Part shown: positions 1 to 9,595 of the stretch, one piece after another | Numbering within the stretch: the stretch's first letter is position 1 | How the letters are laid out: each line of letters opens with the position of its first letter | Assembly (NCBI GenBank): GCA_036924285.1 | Contig: JAYKYS010000005.1 | Span: forward strand, 2,542,001 to 2,606,000 | DNA length: 64,000 bases | Reading direction: 5' to 3' | Source of the DNA: Asterella californica | Taxonomy: Eukaryota; Streptophyta; Marchantiopsida; Marchantiales; Aytoniaceae | The notes under the pieces: generated by a model | The model's input: only the letters and a program-made list of their open reading frames with translations | The model's database searches: none | What the model was told of the DNA's origin: nothing | Program-made: the position numbers and the translations under genes

Positions 1-297
1 GTAGATGTGTCCATGGAGTCGAGGATCAGGACAGCTACCAGTGGTACTTGGCAAGCGACTGCTGCTAGGTTAGATGAGTTATCAGCTAGGCCGGCGATTG
101 ACCGTGCTGGTTTGGCACCAGGTGTGGTGTTGTTGGACAACAGAAGTGGTATCTTCTGTTTGGTGGCACCTTCAGGGAAAGTGTATCGACCTCAGAAGGT
201 CTTGTTAGACTCTGGAGCCCAACCGTTGATGTTGGGAAAGGCGGCGTGTATTGGTTTGGGTCTGAAGAAGTCCGAGATAGAGAGATGTCCATTCTAG
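1..297 (+). pseudogene. Gag C-terminus / retroviral-type aspartic protease, N-terminal part
   Basis: The frame is open from the left window edge, so the true start is outside. The protease catalytic motif is visible as VLLDSGAQ (about residues 65-72 counted from the ATG at 19 region of this frame), followed by the hydrophobic stretch PLMLGKAAC typical of retropepsins. The frame ends at a TAG (295-297) and continues in the same phase in the next feature, where the second half of the protease appears (YDVLMGGAVLYLMGF). The TAG is followed by TTG CAG, which does not fit a known readthrough context. A C-to-T change of a CAG codon is a simple explanation. Confidence 0.75.
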
Positions 298-2130
298 TTG
301 CAGACATCTCTAGGGGGATCAGGAGGTACGGCTCTACACATGACACGTGAGATGTTGACGGTGAGAGTTCGGCCAGATCACCCCACGGATGGCTCTATAG
401 TGAAGGCCAAGGCCATCGTTACAGCCGCAAAGTCTTATGATGTATTGATGGGAGGTGCTGTGTTGTACCTTATGGGGTTCGTGATTGACTATTGGGCAGA
501 GACAGCATCTTACAGACCAGGTTGGCAGTCCGGTGAGGGACGAGTGAGCCGCTTACCAGTGCGGTTCAGTGCTAGAGTTGGGACGACGGAGCATACACCA
601 GGAACGATGGCATCCGTTGCAGGATTCAGTTCGGTCATCACTTGGCCGGACGAGTTGGTGGAGGATAATGCCCATGCGGAGGATACTCCGATCTATGAGG
701 AGGTGGAGGACATGCCTAGCATGTCTACGTTAGTACTATCTGCCTTGGATGTTCCACTATGGAGTTCGAGTGGAGAGTTGCAGCAGTATGCTGATCAGTT
801 GGTGCAGCAGGCTTGGAGTGAAGCCTTTGTACCACCAGTAGAGGAACAAAGGGTTGTTCCTGCTACTGGCCCTGTGACCTTATCACCGTTGGATACGACT
901 CCCATTGTGTGGCAGTATCCAGAGGAGGGTGTATGTGTGCTGGAGCTGTTTGGAGGGATCAGCACAGGTTTGGCTGCGGTATTGCAGGCAGGTATACAAG
1001 TACAGCGATACTTGTATGTGGAGAGAGATGAGATTGCGAGGCGCATCTCATTGCGACATGTGGCACGTTTGGTGGAAAGATATCCTGAGTTGCTGCCCAT
1101 ATCAGCTGTTAGAGGATACCAGCAAGCATTACCGTCGGATATTTCGCTGCTGGGGGCGCAGGATCTTACGTTTGTGGGCACCATTCACTTGGTGATAGCC
1201 GGATGGCCATGTCAAGGTCACACGCGTGCAGGGAGAGGTCAGGGTTTACATGACCCGCGATCTAGGATGTTCTGGGAGATGTTACGGATCCTACGACATC
1301 TCCAGATGCATCAGGTGGATTCTCCAGCGTACATCTTGGAGAACGTTCTTTTGTTGGGTGATGCTCGTACACAGTTGATGGCGAGTGTGCACCAAGTGCG
1401 GTCTTGGGTTGGACCAGCAGTGTTGTTGGATGCAGCGAGAGTGGGATCTCATGCACATCGTCCACGGTTGTGGTGGACGAACTTGTTACCGAGAGAGGTG
1501 CTTAAGCGCGCACACGATGGAGTGAGACGACCAGCGCACCTCACGGTTGATAGCATCTTGGATGCAGGACGACGATCTCAAGTAGTGAGAGTCGTCGATA
1601 GGTCACCCATGGCAGTGGTGAACCTAGTGGGACGGCCCATGGTAGCATTACCCACTTTGGTAAGCTTTCCAGCGTCACATGCTTACAGAGATGGAGGACC
1701 TGGGCTTGTGTGGGATGCTCAATTACGGCAGTTGGTGGAGCCCAATGCCGATGAGAGAGAGCGAGCGATGGGTTTCGCTACGAGTACGACGGCAGTAGCT
1801 TCGGTGTCGGAGGCTTCACGTCGTCAAGTATTGGGTCAAGCAATGGACTTGAATTGTTTGACATGGATTGTTAGCCTTGGATTGGCTGAGCAGCGTCGGA
1901 TGCGATCGACGGGTGTTACTGCTCGAGCACTCTTGAGCTCTTTGCCTATCGGGTCGGTGGAGGCAAAGGCTGGGGGCGAGGCACGTGGAGTTCGTCATCC
2001 TTGGACATCATGGGATGTCATAGGAGAGAGTGTGGAGCTTGCAGCTAGAACTGCAGAAGTTTTACGCACAGTAGCGGTGGAGGTTGTTGGTGGTGAGCAG
2101 AAGGAAACTGCTCCAGAGGCTGCAAGATAG
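298..2130 (+). CDS. Protease C-terminus fused to C5 cytosine DNA methyltransferase
   Basis: This is a 610-codon open frame continuing in phase from the upstream protease fragment. Residues 1-75 resemble the retropepsin C-terminal half. Residues about 210-525 carry the C5-methyltransferase motifs in normal order: motif I LELFGGISTG (SAM binding, about 215-224), acidic motif II YVERDE (240-245), motif IV with the catalytic cysteine in GWPCQG (302-307), motif VI ILENV (346-350), motif VIII-like AARVGSHAHRPRLWWTNL (379-396) and motif X RERAMGF with VLGQAMDLN (487-519). The region before motif X could hold a short target-recognition segment. The motif VIII and X text resembles DNMT3/DRM-type enzymes, while GLHDPRSRMF after motif IV resembles bacterial/DNMT1-type enzymes, so I do not assign a subfamily. 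All key residues are present. The ATG at 298 is not present (TTG CAG), so translation must enter from upstream. Expected reaction: methylation of cytosine in DNA using SAM, in the nucleus or the virus-like particle. Confidence 0.88.
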   Translation: MQTSLGGSGGTALHMTREMLTVRVRPDHPTDGSIVKAKAIVTAAKSYDVLMGGAVLYLMGFVIDYWAETASYRPGWQSGEGRVSRLPVRFSARVGTTEHTPGTMASVAGFSSVITWPDELVEDNAHAEDTPIYEEVEDMPSMSTLVLSALDVPLWSSSGELQQYADQLVQQAWSEAFVPPVEEQRVVPATGPVTLSPLDTTPIVWQYPEEGVCVLELFGGISTGLAAVLQAGIQVQRYLYVERDEIARRISLRHVARLVERYPELLPISAVRGYQQALPSDISLLGAQDLTFVGTIHLVIAGWPCQGHTRAGRGQGLHDPRSRMFWEMLRILRHLQMHQVDSPAYILENVLLLGDARTQLMASVHQVRSWVGPAVLLDAARVGSHAHRPRLWWTNLLPREVLKRAHDGVRRPAHLTVDSILDAGRRSQVVRVVDRSPMAVVNLVGRPMVALPTLVSFPASHAYRDGGPGLVWDAQLRQLVEPNADERERAMGFATSTTAVASVSEASRRQVLGQAMDLNCLTWIVSLGLAEQRRMRSTGVTARALLSSLPIGSVEAKAGGEARGVRHPWTSWDVIGESVELAARTAEVLRTVAVEVVGGEQKETAPEAAR

Positions 2131-2136
2131 CAGTCA
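2128..2136 (+). promoter_or_regulatory. Candidate UAG stop-codon readthrough site between DNMT and pol
   Basis: The frame carrying protease and DNMT ends at TAG, and the RT frame continues in the same phase directly after it. The six following bases are CAG TCA. Together they match the UAG-CAR-YYA consensus of tobamovirus-type readthrough signals, which work in plant ribosomes. A stop here would give an excess of the upstream product over pol, as gag-pol elements need. A CAG-to-TAG mutation is the alternative, because the stop would otherwise encode Gln in a Gln-Ser-rich linker. Confidence 0.5.
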
Positions 2137-2589
2137 ACGACTTCGTCTTCTACCTCTAGCACGGTGACAGAGGATACTTGGGAGCCAGAGATTGGACCCA
2201 AGCTTATAGGAGAGGAGAGACGAAGAGTCCAAAGATTCCTGAAGAGCTACAGGAATTGTTTTGCCTTCAGTATGAAGGATTTGGGTACCTTGAAGGGACC
2301 TGGTATACGGATCGACTTGGCTAATGACACGCCAATCTTTCGACGTCCTTACAGGTATAGTGATATGGAGAGAGCCTTGATCCAGAGTCGGACTCAAGAC
2401 TTGTTGGAGGCTGGATTGGTGGAGATGTCGCATGGAGAGTATGCATCTGCCACAGTTATGCCAGCCAAGAAAGATATGTATGGCAACTACACGGATAGAC
2501 GGATGTGTGGGGACTATCGTCCTATCAATCGGCAGACGAAGTCCGATAAGTATGCCATGCCGACACCTGAGGAGATCTTTGATGAGTGG
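2131..2589 (+). pseudogene. Reverse transcriptase N-terminal part (element A)
   Basis: The frame runs in phase with the DNMT frame after the TAG at 2128. It starts with a Ser/Thr linker and then shows the usual Ty3/gypsy pre-RT text, including FSMKDLGTLKGPGIRIDL, the finger segment DLLEAGLVEMS and RT block 2 MCGDYRPINRQTKSDKYAMP. The frame fails at GATGAGTGGGGCATG (about 2582-2596), where one base is missing, and RT block 3 continues in the next frame. A single-base deletion near 2587 is the simplest cause. Confidence 0.85.
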
Positions 2590-4349
2590 GGCATGTGAAG
2601 GTCTTCAGTACTTTGGATCTTCGAGCAGGGTATCATCAGTTGCCAGTGAGAGAAGAAGATAAGTCCAAGACAGCATTCTGGGGAATTGACTCTCACGGCA
2701 AGGATTGTTTGTATCAGTGGCGGTTCTTACCATTTGGGTTGAAGAACGCCCCTGCTGAGTTCCAAAGGGTGATGGACAGAATCCTAGCAGGATTGGATTT
2801 TGTCAGATGTTATATTGACGATATCTTAGTCTATAGTGCTACAGTGGAGGAGCACGAGAGACACTTACGGGATGTGTTTGAGCGGTTGAGAGCTCATGGA
2901 TTGAAGTTACACCCTGGGAAGTGTAAGTTCTTCCAGGAGTTGGTAGAGTATCTGGGCCACACCATCTATCCAGGTGGATTGGGTGTTCAACAGACGAAGG
3001 TTGAGGCTATTGCACGTATCCCGCGCCCCACAGATGTGAGTCGAGTTCGGGCATTTGTTGGTTTGGCGAACTTTTATCGTCGGTACGTGAAAGGGTTTAG
3101 TGCAATTGCGAAGCCGTTGACCAAGCTGATGAAGGTGGACCAGGAGTGGCAGTGGGGAGATGAGCAAGAGCGAGCTTTTGTAGAGCTCAAGGATAGGTTG
3201 ACATCTGCTCCCATCTTGAGAAGACCCGTTAGGGGGCGTCCTTTCCAACTGCACACAGATTGGAGTATGTTGGGACTTGGAGCAGTGCTGACTCAGCATG
3301 ATGATGAAAAAAAGAAGCTCGTGGTGGCGTATGCCAGTCGCTCCAATAATTCAGCGGAGGCGAGGTATAGTTCGTATGAGGGAGAGTGTTTGGCGGCAGT
3401 GTGGGCTGTTGCACACTTTCGATGTTATCTGTTTGGGAACCCCTTTACTCTCATCACTGATCACCAGCCGCTCAAGTGGTTGATGGAGTCCGATAAGCTT
3501 ACATGGAAGCTTGCACGATGGGCTCTGATCTTACAGGAGTATGACTTCCAGGTAGTACATAGACCTGGAGTTGCAAACCTAGATGCCGATGGGTTGAGTC
3601 GCAACCCGTACACGAGTCAGCAGGATCAGACTGGGGCTCGATGGCATGACGAGGTTGATGATGAGATAGTGCCAGGGTGGCATGCATCTGCCTTTCTTTG
3701 TGTGTTGGCCATGAACTCTAGTATGGAGGGCCAAGTCGTATCTTTTTCTGGTCAGAGAGTAGATGATGAGTCTCCAGATCCTGAGGGTGGAGATGGTGTT
3801 TCAGACCAGCGAGATATCCATGATGATGTGACCGTGATGGAGTATCTACGTACTGGTGTGTTAGTAGGCACAGTAAGTGCCAAGGAGCGAGATCGTGTCC
3901 TTCAACGAGCGAAGAGATTTCGACGAGAAGGACGACATGTACTTCGAGTGTGGGGTGATGAGAGAGTACGGATAGTGTCACATCCATCCCAGAGGGCACA
4001 GTTAGTACGACATGCCCATGAGGAGTTGGGACATTTTGGAGTGAACCGTACACATAGTTTACTCCAAGGACAATATTGGTGGCGTGGTATGCACGTCGAT
4101 GTGCAACAGTTTGTCGCACGATGTGTGGTTTGTGATCGAGTACGAGCATCGTTTAATGCTCCTACTCCACAGTTACACCCCTTACCGATTATGGGGTTGG
4201 GTTACCGTTGGAGTTTGGATTTTGCGGGACCCTTACCGTTGACCGTACGTCACCACCGGTATGTGTTGGTGATGGTGGAGCACTTCTCTAAGTGGATTGA
4301 GTTGGTGGCATTACCAGACAAGACGAGTGAAGGACGTACGCGTTCTTAG
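2586..4349 (+). pseudogene. Reverse transcriptase - RNase H - integrase N-terminus (element A)
   Basis: The frame is open for 587 codons. RT block STLDLRAGYHQLPV lies near residue 10, the FLPFGLKNAPAEFQ block near 50 and the active site YIDDI near 76. RNase H follows with TDWSMLGLGAVL, the EGECLAAVW glutamate and TDHQPLKW aspartate, then the tether ending HRPGVANLDADGLSR. The integrase zinc domain is HAHEELGHFG...RCVVCDRV (HHCC), and the first catalytic Asp lies in WSLDFAGP. The frame ends at TAG 4347-4349 because of a frameshift near 4333. The integrase core resumes in another frame. The expected role is cDNA synthesis and integration. Confidence 0.9.
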
Positions 4350-5251
4350 ATCGAGTGCTGAGTCGTTTTGGAGCACCAGCTGAAGTGCTGACAGACCAAG
4401 GTACAGAGTTCCTTGGTGAGTTTCAGGCCTTGTGTGATCAGGCGCTGATTGATCATCGGACTACATCTCGAGATCATCCTGAGGCGGATGGTTTGGCGGA
4501 GAGGGTAGTTCAGACGGTGAAGAGAGGATTGCGCAAGTATGGCTTGCAGAAGGGTCACTTGGGAGACTGGGATGTGCAGTTACCATGGTTGGCTATGGGT
4601 TACCGTTTCAGCCGACAAGCGTCTTTGGCTTCCTTCTCACCGTGTTTTCTATTGTATGGCCGAGATCCAGATCTACCTTCGACCATTCGTCGTGATTCTG
4701 CTGAGGTGCTGAACCTTGATGACCCGGATATGTGGGTGAGAGCATGTTCTCAACGAGCAGAGACATTTTGGAGAGTTATGCCTATGGCTTTTGAGAACCT
4801 AGCGATTGCTCAGCATAGAGACACGTTGCGATATGCGACTATCCGAGGAGGAGGTTATCGGCCGTCGATTCGCAGGTTTCATCCTGGCGATTATATCTAT
4901 CTACAGCAGACTGCACCGACGACGTTGGATGTGACCGCATGGCGCACTATTTTACGAGTGCGGGAGGTGTTATCTTCTGGAGTACTCATGTTAGAGGGCC
5001 GTGATGGTGTTGTGTGGAAGGACCATGTGCGTAATTGCGCGCCATGTCATCTTCCCAACATTGATGGTACCGTTGACCTAAGCTTAGCAGTTGTACGCGC
5101 GGGCTTGAGGTGTATGTTGTGTGGGTCTGCTGGTGGAGCAGCTCGTATGTTGGTGTGTGATGGTTGTTCGAGAGATTGGCACATGTCATGTTTGACTCCA
5201 CCTCTCAGTGTAGTTCCTACTGGACGGTGGGTTTGTCCTCGATGTATATAG
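4331..5251 (+). pseudogene. Integrase core with C-terminal PHD finger (element A)
   Basis: The frame continues the integrase after a one-base shift. The second catalytic Asp is in LTDQGTEF and the Glu is in DGLAERVVQTVK. About 140 residues of integrase C-terminal domain follow. The last 48 residues form a C4HC3 PHD finger: CMLC, then CDGC, then WHMSC, and CPRC, with the usual aromatic residue before the His and W before the last Cys pair. The frame ends at TAG 5249-5251 right after the finger. PHD fingers read the N-terminal tail of histone H3. A chromatin reader at this position parallels the chromodomain of chromoviruses, so a role in choosing integration sites is a reasonable inference. 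Confidence 0.88.
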
Positions 5252-5398
5252 CGGAGATAGTCGATTAGATCTTTGCGTGGTATGGATTGCAGACATGCGA
5301 CTAACGATGAGGCGATGTAGCACCCGGCCTCCTGATCCTTGCACCCATGAAGGTGTGTATCACGTAGTTGGGATATGGAGCTAGAGGGACCTAACCAT

Positions 5399-5414
5399 CA
5401 GTTAGGGGGGCGAT
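5399..5414 (+). other. Polypurine tract of element A
   Basis: The run AGTTAGGGGGGCGAT sits immediately before the first TG of the LTR, the position expected for the plus-strand DNA primer. It is interrupted by two T and one C. Confidence 0.6.
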
Positions 5415-5891
5415 TGTGGTACACTTGTGTATGTGTATGACATCGTCCATGTGTTATGTGTATGTGTGGTGTTCCTCTGACAGCGATGTATGTTGTGTAG
5501 CGATGTGTATGCGCACGACAGCTGTCACGTCAGTTTGGGCACCTCGGCTAGGTTGACCGGGTGCGAAGTGACGCGTCCCGGTAAGGCCGTTAGTGCCGTT
5601 AGGGCGAGTTGGTGGGAGAGCCCACTAGGGGTAAACTTCGCAGATAGGGCTTGGAGGCCTTAGTTCTTTGAGTTGAGCCTTCAAGCTCCAGGCTATGGTG
5701 GATAGTCTAGTTGAGTGTAACCCGGATTCTCTTCGCGTTTAGAGTGGGTTTGGCTTGACCGTTTGTGAGTAATCCTTGTTGTGGTGTTGGAGATGGTAAT
5801 TTCTCTATACAGATCGTCCATGTGTTATGTGTATGTGTGGTGTTCCTCTGACAACGATGTATGTTGTGTATCGATGTGTATGCGCACGACA
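5415..5891 (+). repeat. 3' LTR of element A (477 bp)
   Basis: The boundaries are inferred from the polypurine tract before TGTGGTACAC and the terminal GCACGACA, giving TG...CA ends. The 5' LTR is outside the window, so the limits are not confirmed by comparison. The LTR contains two 79-bp direct copies, at 5442-5520 and at its very end, 5813-5891. No convincing TATA box is visible. Confidence 0.6.
5442..5520 (+). repeat. 79-bp direct repeat inside LTR A (second copy 5813-5891)
   Basis: The two copies differ at only a few positions (for example GACAGCG versus GACAACG and GTAGCG versus GTATCG). Both end GCGCACGACA. The duplication means the LTR terminus also occurs internally. Confidence 0.85.
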
Positions 5892-7240
5892 TTACCGAGA
5901 GCCTAAGCTTAGGCTCGCTTAATTCTTAATCTCATGTTATCAAATCTAAAGTCTAAAGCCAACAATATAAAACGACAATGATGCAAGTTAATGATTCAAT
6001 TATGATCTATAATGATTACTGATGCATGAATCGTCTCTACTGTGTCTTGCGATATACTTGAACTTCTGGGAGTAGCATGAGAGAATTGAAGTAGATCTAC
6101 AAACAGCAAAGGTCAAAGAAAATGTCATAAACATAAATTTCATCTCACTTGCATTGTTTTTCTTGAGCTTTCCTTTCGTGTCGGTTGTTTGTTTAATTTA
6201 GCATCTCGACGTTAAGTTTTGTGGACATTATTAATTCAATACAACTTGAAGTTGTATATTCACAATAGAATAAGATGGATGGTGATGAAAAGATAACACA
6301 AGAACGGGCGTAAGTGACTGCGAGAACCATGGTAATTGTTCATAAGCACTGAATCATGAGATTCGAGTCCTATGTAGTTGTCAAAATAGGTAACTATAAA
6401 TTTTTCTATAAAGAGAAAAGAATAGAAGTTGGTAACATGTGACACTGGAAAGCAAACAAAAATGAACAGAAATCTCCATAACTGAAAGAAAGTTGTCGAT
6501 GTTCTTTGGATTGAAGAACATCGACATTATAAGTCTTATTCGGACAAAGTTGTATTGCAAGAAAATATGAGACAAGTTTCAGAAATATTTAAAATGGTCT
6601 ATGGTTACAAACGTCAGATTCTTTTTGGTCATTTATCATACTACGAGATGAGTACTTGAACACAACAGAATTGCCTTCAAATTTTATCTCAAATCTATTC
6701 AGGGCTAGATCTTAGTGGTCTTGATTTGGTAGATAATTTTGTGCTTACACTTCATGAGACTTGTGTTGATATATTATAGATTCCCATATCCATGATGTAA
6801 CAAACAATGCAAGATGTTTATTTACGTGACTTGCAAGATAATCTAAATACAAGTAAAATGTATGCAACTCCAGTAACACCTGGTCCGACGGTTAATCTCG
6901 TTCATAATTTGATTGTTTCGCATTCTAAGATCAAGGGACGAGAGCAACTTCATGCTTCCGGTTTCGATAGAAAGTGTTCTAGGTAATAGTTAGTATAGGT
7001 TTTAGGCTCTAAAAGATGCAAAAGAGAGAAATCCGTCGATTCCAGCTCGTGACTCAGAATTATGATATGACAGCTTGAGTGTGTAGATATTCGTGAGTAC
7101 TATAGTTTTGACTCTTCATTCACTACAAATGGAGTTGTACAGAGAAGTTAGTGTAGAAAAAGCTAGTAAAGACTTTACAGATAATTTCTTTCAGGAATAA
7201 GAATATGTATAAACTTTTGTACCTTTGTGAACGGAAGCAC
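5892..7240. other. AT-rich intergenic DNA, no gene seen
   Basis: No coding signature was found on either strand. It holds a perfect 18-bp palindrome GAGCCTAAGCTTAGGCTC at 5899-5916, directly downstream of the element A LTR, and a strong hairpin at 6495-6525. The base composition is clearly more AT-rich than the retroelements. Confidence 0.6.
6495..6525. repeat. Perfect 12-bp inverted repeat (hairpin)
   Basis: GTCGATGTTCTT at 6495-6506 pairs perfectly with AAGAACATCGAC at 6514-6525 across a 7-nt loop. Function unknown. It could be a relic of a small foldback element. Confidence 0.8.
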
Positions 7241-7326
7241 ATGCCATCCCAATGATAGGGCGTCTGCCTAGGAGGAAAGTGGTCTCATGATCAATTCTCC
7301 TTGGCCTGTGTTTCTTATTCCGGCAT

Positions 7327-7738
7327 GTTGGCCTCCTAGAAGAGAGTCTATGTTGGATATGCAGCCACGTCCTGCATATCTAGGGGCGGGAGACCGATAT
7401 TTCTCTTAATCGTGGGCTTCATGGCCTAAGCCTCCGTATGTCACCTTGAATATACCATGGGAGATACTTGGTGTGCATATGGGGGGGCTGTAAGCCTTAT
7501 GGGACAGCCCCATAAGTGTTGGAGCTTCGGCCGTTGGTCTCCTGGAAGGGAGTCTATGTTGGATATGCAATCACGTCCTGCATATCTAAGGCGGGAGACT
7601 GATATCTCCCTTAATTGTGGGCTTCTTGGCCTAATCTCCGCATGCCACCTTGAATATACCATGGGAGATACCTGGTGCGCATATGGGAGGGCTATAAGTC
7701 CTGTGGGGGAGCCCCATAAGTGTTGAGGCTTCGGTCTA
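7327..7738 (+). repeat. 206-bp tandem duplication
   Basis: Unit 1 begins near 7327 (GTTGGCCTCCTAGAAG) and unit 2 near 7533 (GTTGGTCTCCTGGAAG). Both units contain AGTCTATGTTGGATATGCA, a GCGGGAGAC block, the ACCTTGAATATACCATGGGAGATAC block and a GCCCCATAAGTGTTG end. The ORFs found here on both strands only reflect the duplication. Confidence 0.85.
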
Positions 7739-7770
7739 TATTGGATGGCTTGTGGTATATTCAAGGTGGC
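7644..7770. repeat. 18-bp inverted repeat bounding the tandem duplication
   Basis: GCCACCTTGAATATACCA (7644-7661) and its exact reverse complement (7753-7770) flank the end of unit 2. The same sequence with one change occurs in unit 1 at 7440-7457. This could be terminal inverted repeats of a small DNA element, but no target duplication was recognised. Confidence 0.7.
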
Positions 7771-9595
7771 ATCAAGAGCACGAGAAACTTTTATTAATCA
7801 AGCTAAGTACAAGTAAGGATACAAGTGGTTCATTTGGTTTTAAGACCCCATCAAAATGTTGATATTCAGCCATGGATTTCGGGATTTTGAGTTTTTGTGC
7901 ATTTTTGCTGATTTTCTGTGTGTTTCAAGCGAAAAGCCTCCACGCACGCTGAAGTTTGTACTCTTGGAAGGTTAGTCACATACATTTGAGGGATGTTACT
8001 CCATGCAAGAAGCTCAATTTTGGATGCAATTGGTCTTTTTGGATAGTTCTTCTTGAGAGCCTTTCCAATGATACCAAAAACACCTCATTTGGAACTAATA
8101 TGATGGAGTTATGAAAGTTAAGTTTTCTGCTGGGATTTAGGATTTCTTAGGGTAAGAAAAAAGCCTTCGTGCATAAGCTTTTTTGGCTATAGTGTTGGAT
8201 AAATATCAGTTGGAGGTGGAAATGATCTCATTGGAAATCTTACTTCGTTGGCTTGTGAGTACCACCAAAAACACAGATCTGGAGTCTCAAGGAAGAAACG
8301 ACTGTTTGAAGTTTGGATAGTTTCTCAGATATTTGACAACAAGCCTCCATGCACGCGGAAGCTTTTCAAACTATTGCTTTGGGAGGGCAAATCAGACAAA
8401 GCTGATTGAGATTACGTCTGAAAGTTAACTTTAATGTCTTTTCAACGTCTCATGTTTTATGTGTTTTGGAGTTACGAGGAGAGAACTACAAGTCTCCAAA
8501 GTTGACTGTAAATTTTGAAGAGTTTATACACATGAGTTGGAGGGGTAGACTTTGACTCACCATAGCGTGTCTTGTAGGTGTCCGTTGGAGGTGAAGTTGA
8601 TGTCGTGAAGAGTTTCCAACGGCATTGCCTTCTATGGTGTCAAAACTGAGAGAAAGTTTAGGTGAAATTCTGAAAAAACCTCCGTGCGTACGGAAGGTTA
8701 TCATGTGATAGGAAAGAGGACTAAAATAGAAAGACGATAACTCGGCTTACATAATTCTGTTTTCAACGTTTTGGATATCACTAGAAAGGATTTTAGAAGA
8801 GCTATGTTGTTGTGTCGCCAGTGTCAAATCCTAAGACACAAAAGATGTGATCGAGATTACATAGAGTATTTGACTGTAGAAAAGCTGTGCGATCGAGAAA
8901 GAAGAAGAACAACGCATGAATGTCAAATATCCAATCCAATCCTTAAGTATTTTTGTTGTTATACACATAAATTCACAACCAAACGTCTGAAAATTATCCA
9001 CACAAGTTCTCCAAACTAAAATCTGTTGATCTCCAACGCAGACCTCTGAAATATCTTTCCAATAATATCCCAAGTATTTGAGACGGACCTTCCTACCATC
9101 AGTTATGTCTCTTAAAAGATTTTAGTCTCTTTTTCCTCTACCTTCTCCTATCGTTCAACTTCTATATGCGTCTCAAAGTTCACTTGTTGAAAGTTGGCTG
9201 GTTTTCCAAATCCGAGTCCCTCAACTCTTTTCTCTCGAAGAGCTAATATCGATGATACCCAACACGCCCCAAACTGACCTTCAAGCAAGAAGTTATAGTG
9301 CCTCAAAGCTTGAATCTCTCACTCTCTCTTCATCAACTTCGGGACGCATCTTGAAGTTCACTTGAAATATGAATTGACTAAACTCTAATTTGATCCTTCG
9401 AAGTTGTCCCTCTCATCAAGCCAATTCCAACGATATCAAATTTGTCCAAAACGGACTCATGTGCATGGAATTATGCCCTCCCAAAGATTTCTCCTCGTTT
9501 TCAATCTTCCTTTGTCGTGTCGTGGACCGGCTCCTACTTGAAAATCAAATTTCGATGCTTATCGCTCCAAAGATGCTCATAGGACCAAAATGAGA
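7771..9595. other. Retroelement LTR/leader-like non-coding DNA with a recurring motif
   Basis: No gene was found. The text resembles long plant LTR or leader DNA, with recurrent phrases such as GATACCAAAAACACCTCATTTGG and GGAGTTATGA. A degenerate motif, CCTCCRTGCACGCGGAAG, recurs at 7937, 8161, 8345 and 8678. From about 9070 the DNA turns pyrimidine-rich with TCTCGTC/TCTCATC phrases similar to 11530-12490. Confidence 0.4.

Larger units (their letters stand above)
1..5891 (+). mobile_element. Element A: Ty3/gypsy retrotransposon with DNMT and PHD finger, 3' part
   Basis: This is the 3' portion of an LTR retrotransposon; the 5' LTR, primer site and most of gag lie left of the window. The order is aspartic protease, C5 DNA methyltransferase, UAG, reverse transcriptase, RNase H, integrase with HHCC and DDE motifs, PHD finger, polypurine tract, 3' LTR. 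Protease before RT before integrase is the Ty3/gypsy order. The reading frame is broken by in-frame TAGs at 295 and 2128 and by single-base frameshifts near 2587 and 4333, so this copy cannot make a normal polyprotein without recoding. The 610-codon methyltransferase section has no interruption. DNMT-bearing LTR elements have been reported, as I recall, from dinoflagellates and charophytes. Confidence 0.9.

Noticed and set aside
295..297. First in-frame TAG of element A as a readthrough site
   Set aside because: Followed by TTG CAG, not CAR YYA. It lies inside the protease domain, where a regulated stop makes little sense. More likely a mutation.
905..1195. Antisense and alternate-frame ORFs over the DNMT and pol regions
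   Set aside because: Shadows of the true frame, without any domain or start context.
7441..7764. 107-codon ORF (minus) and 89-codon ORF (plus)
   Set aside because: Both arise from the 206-bp tandem duplication, with the protein repeating at the same period.
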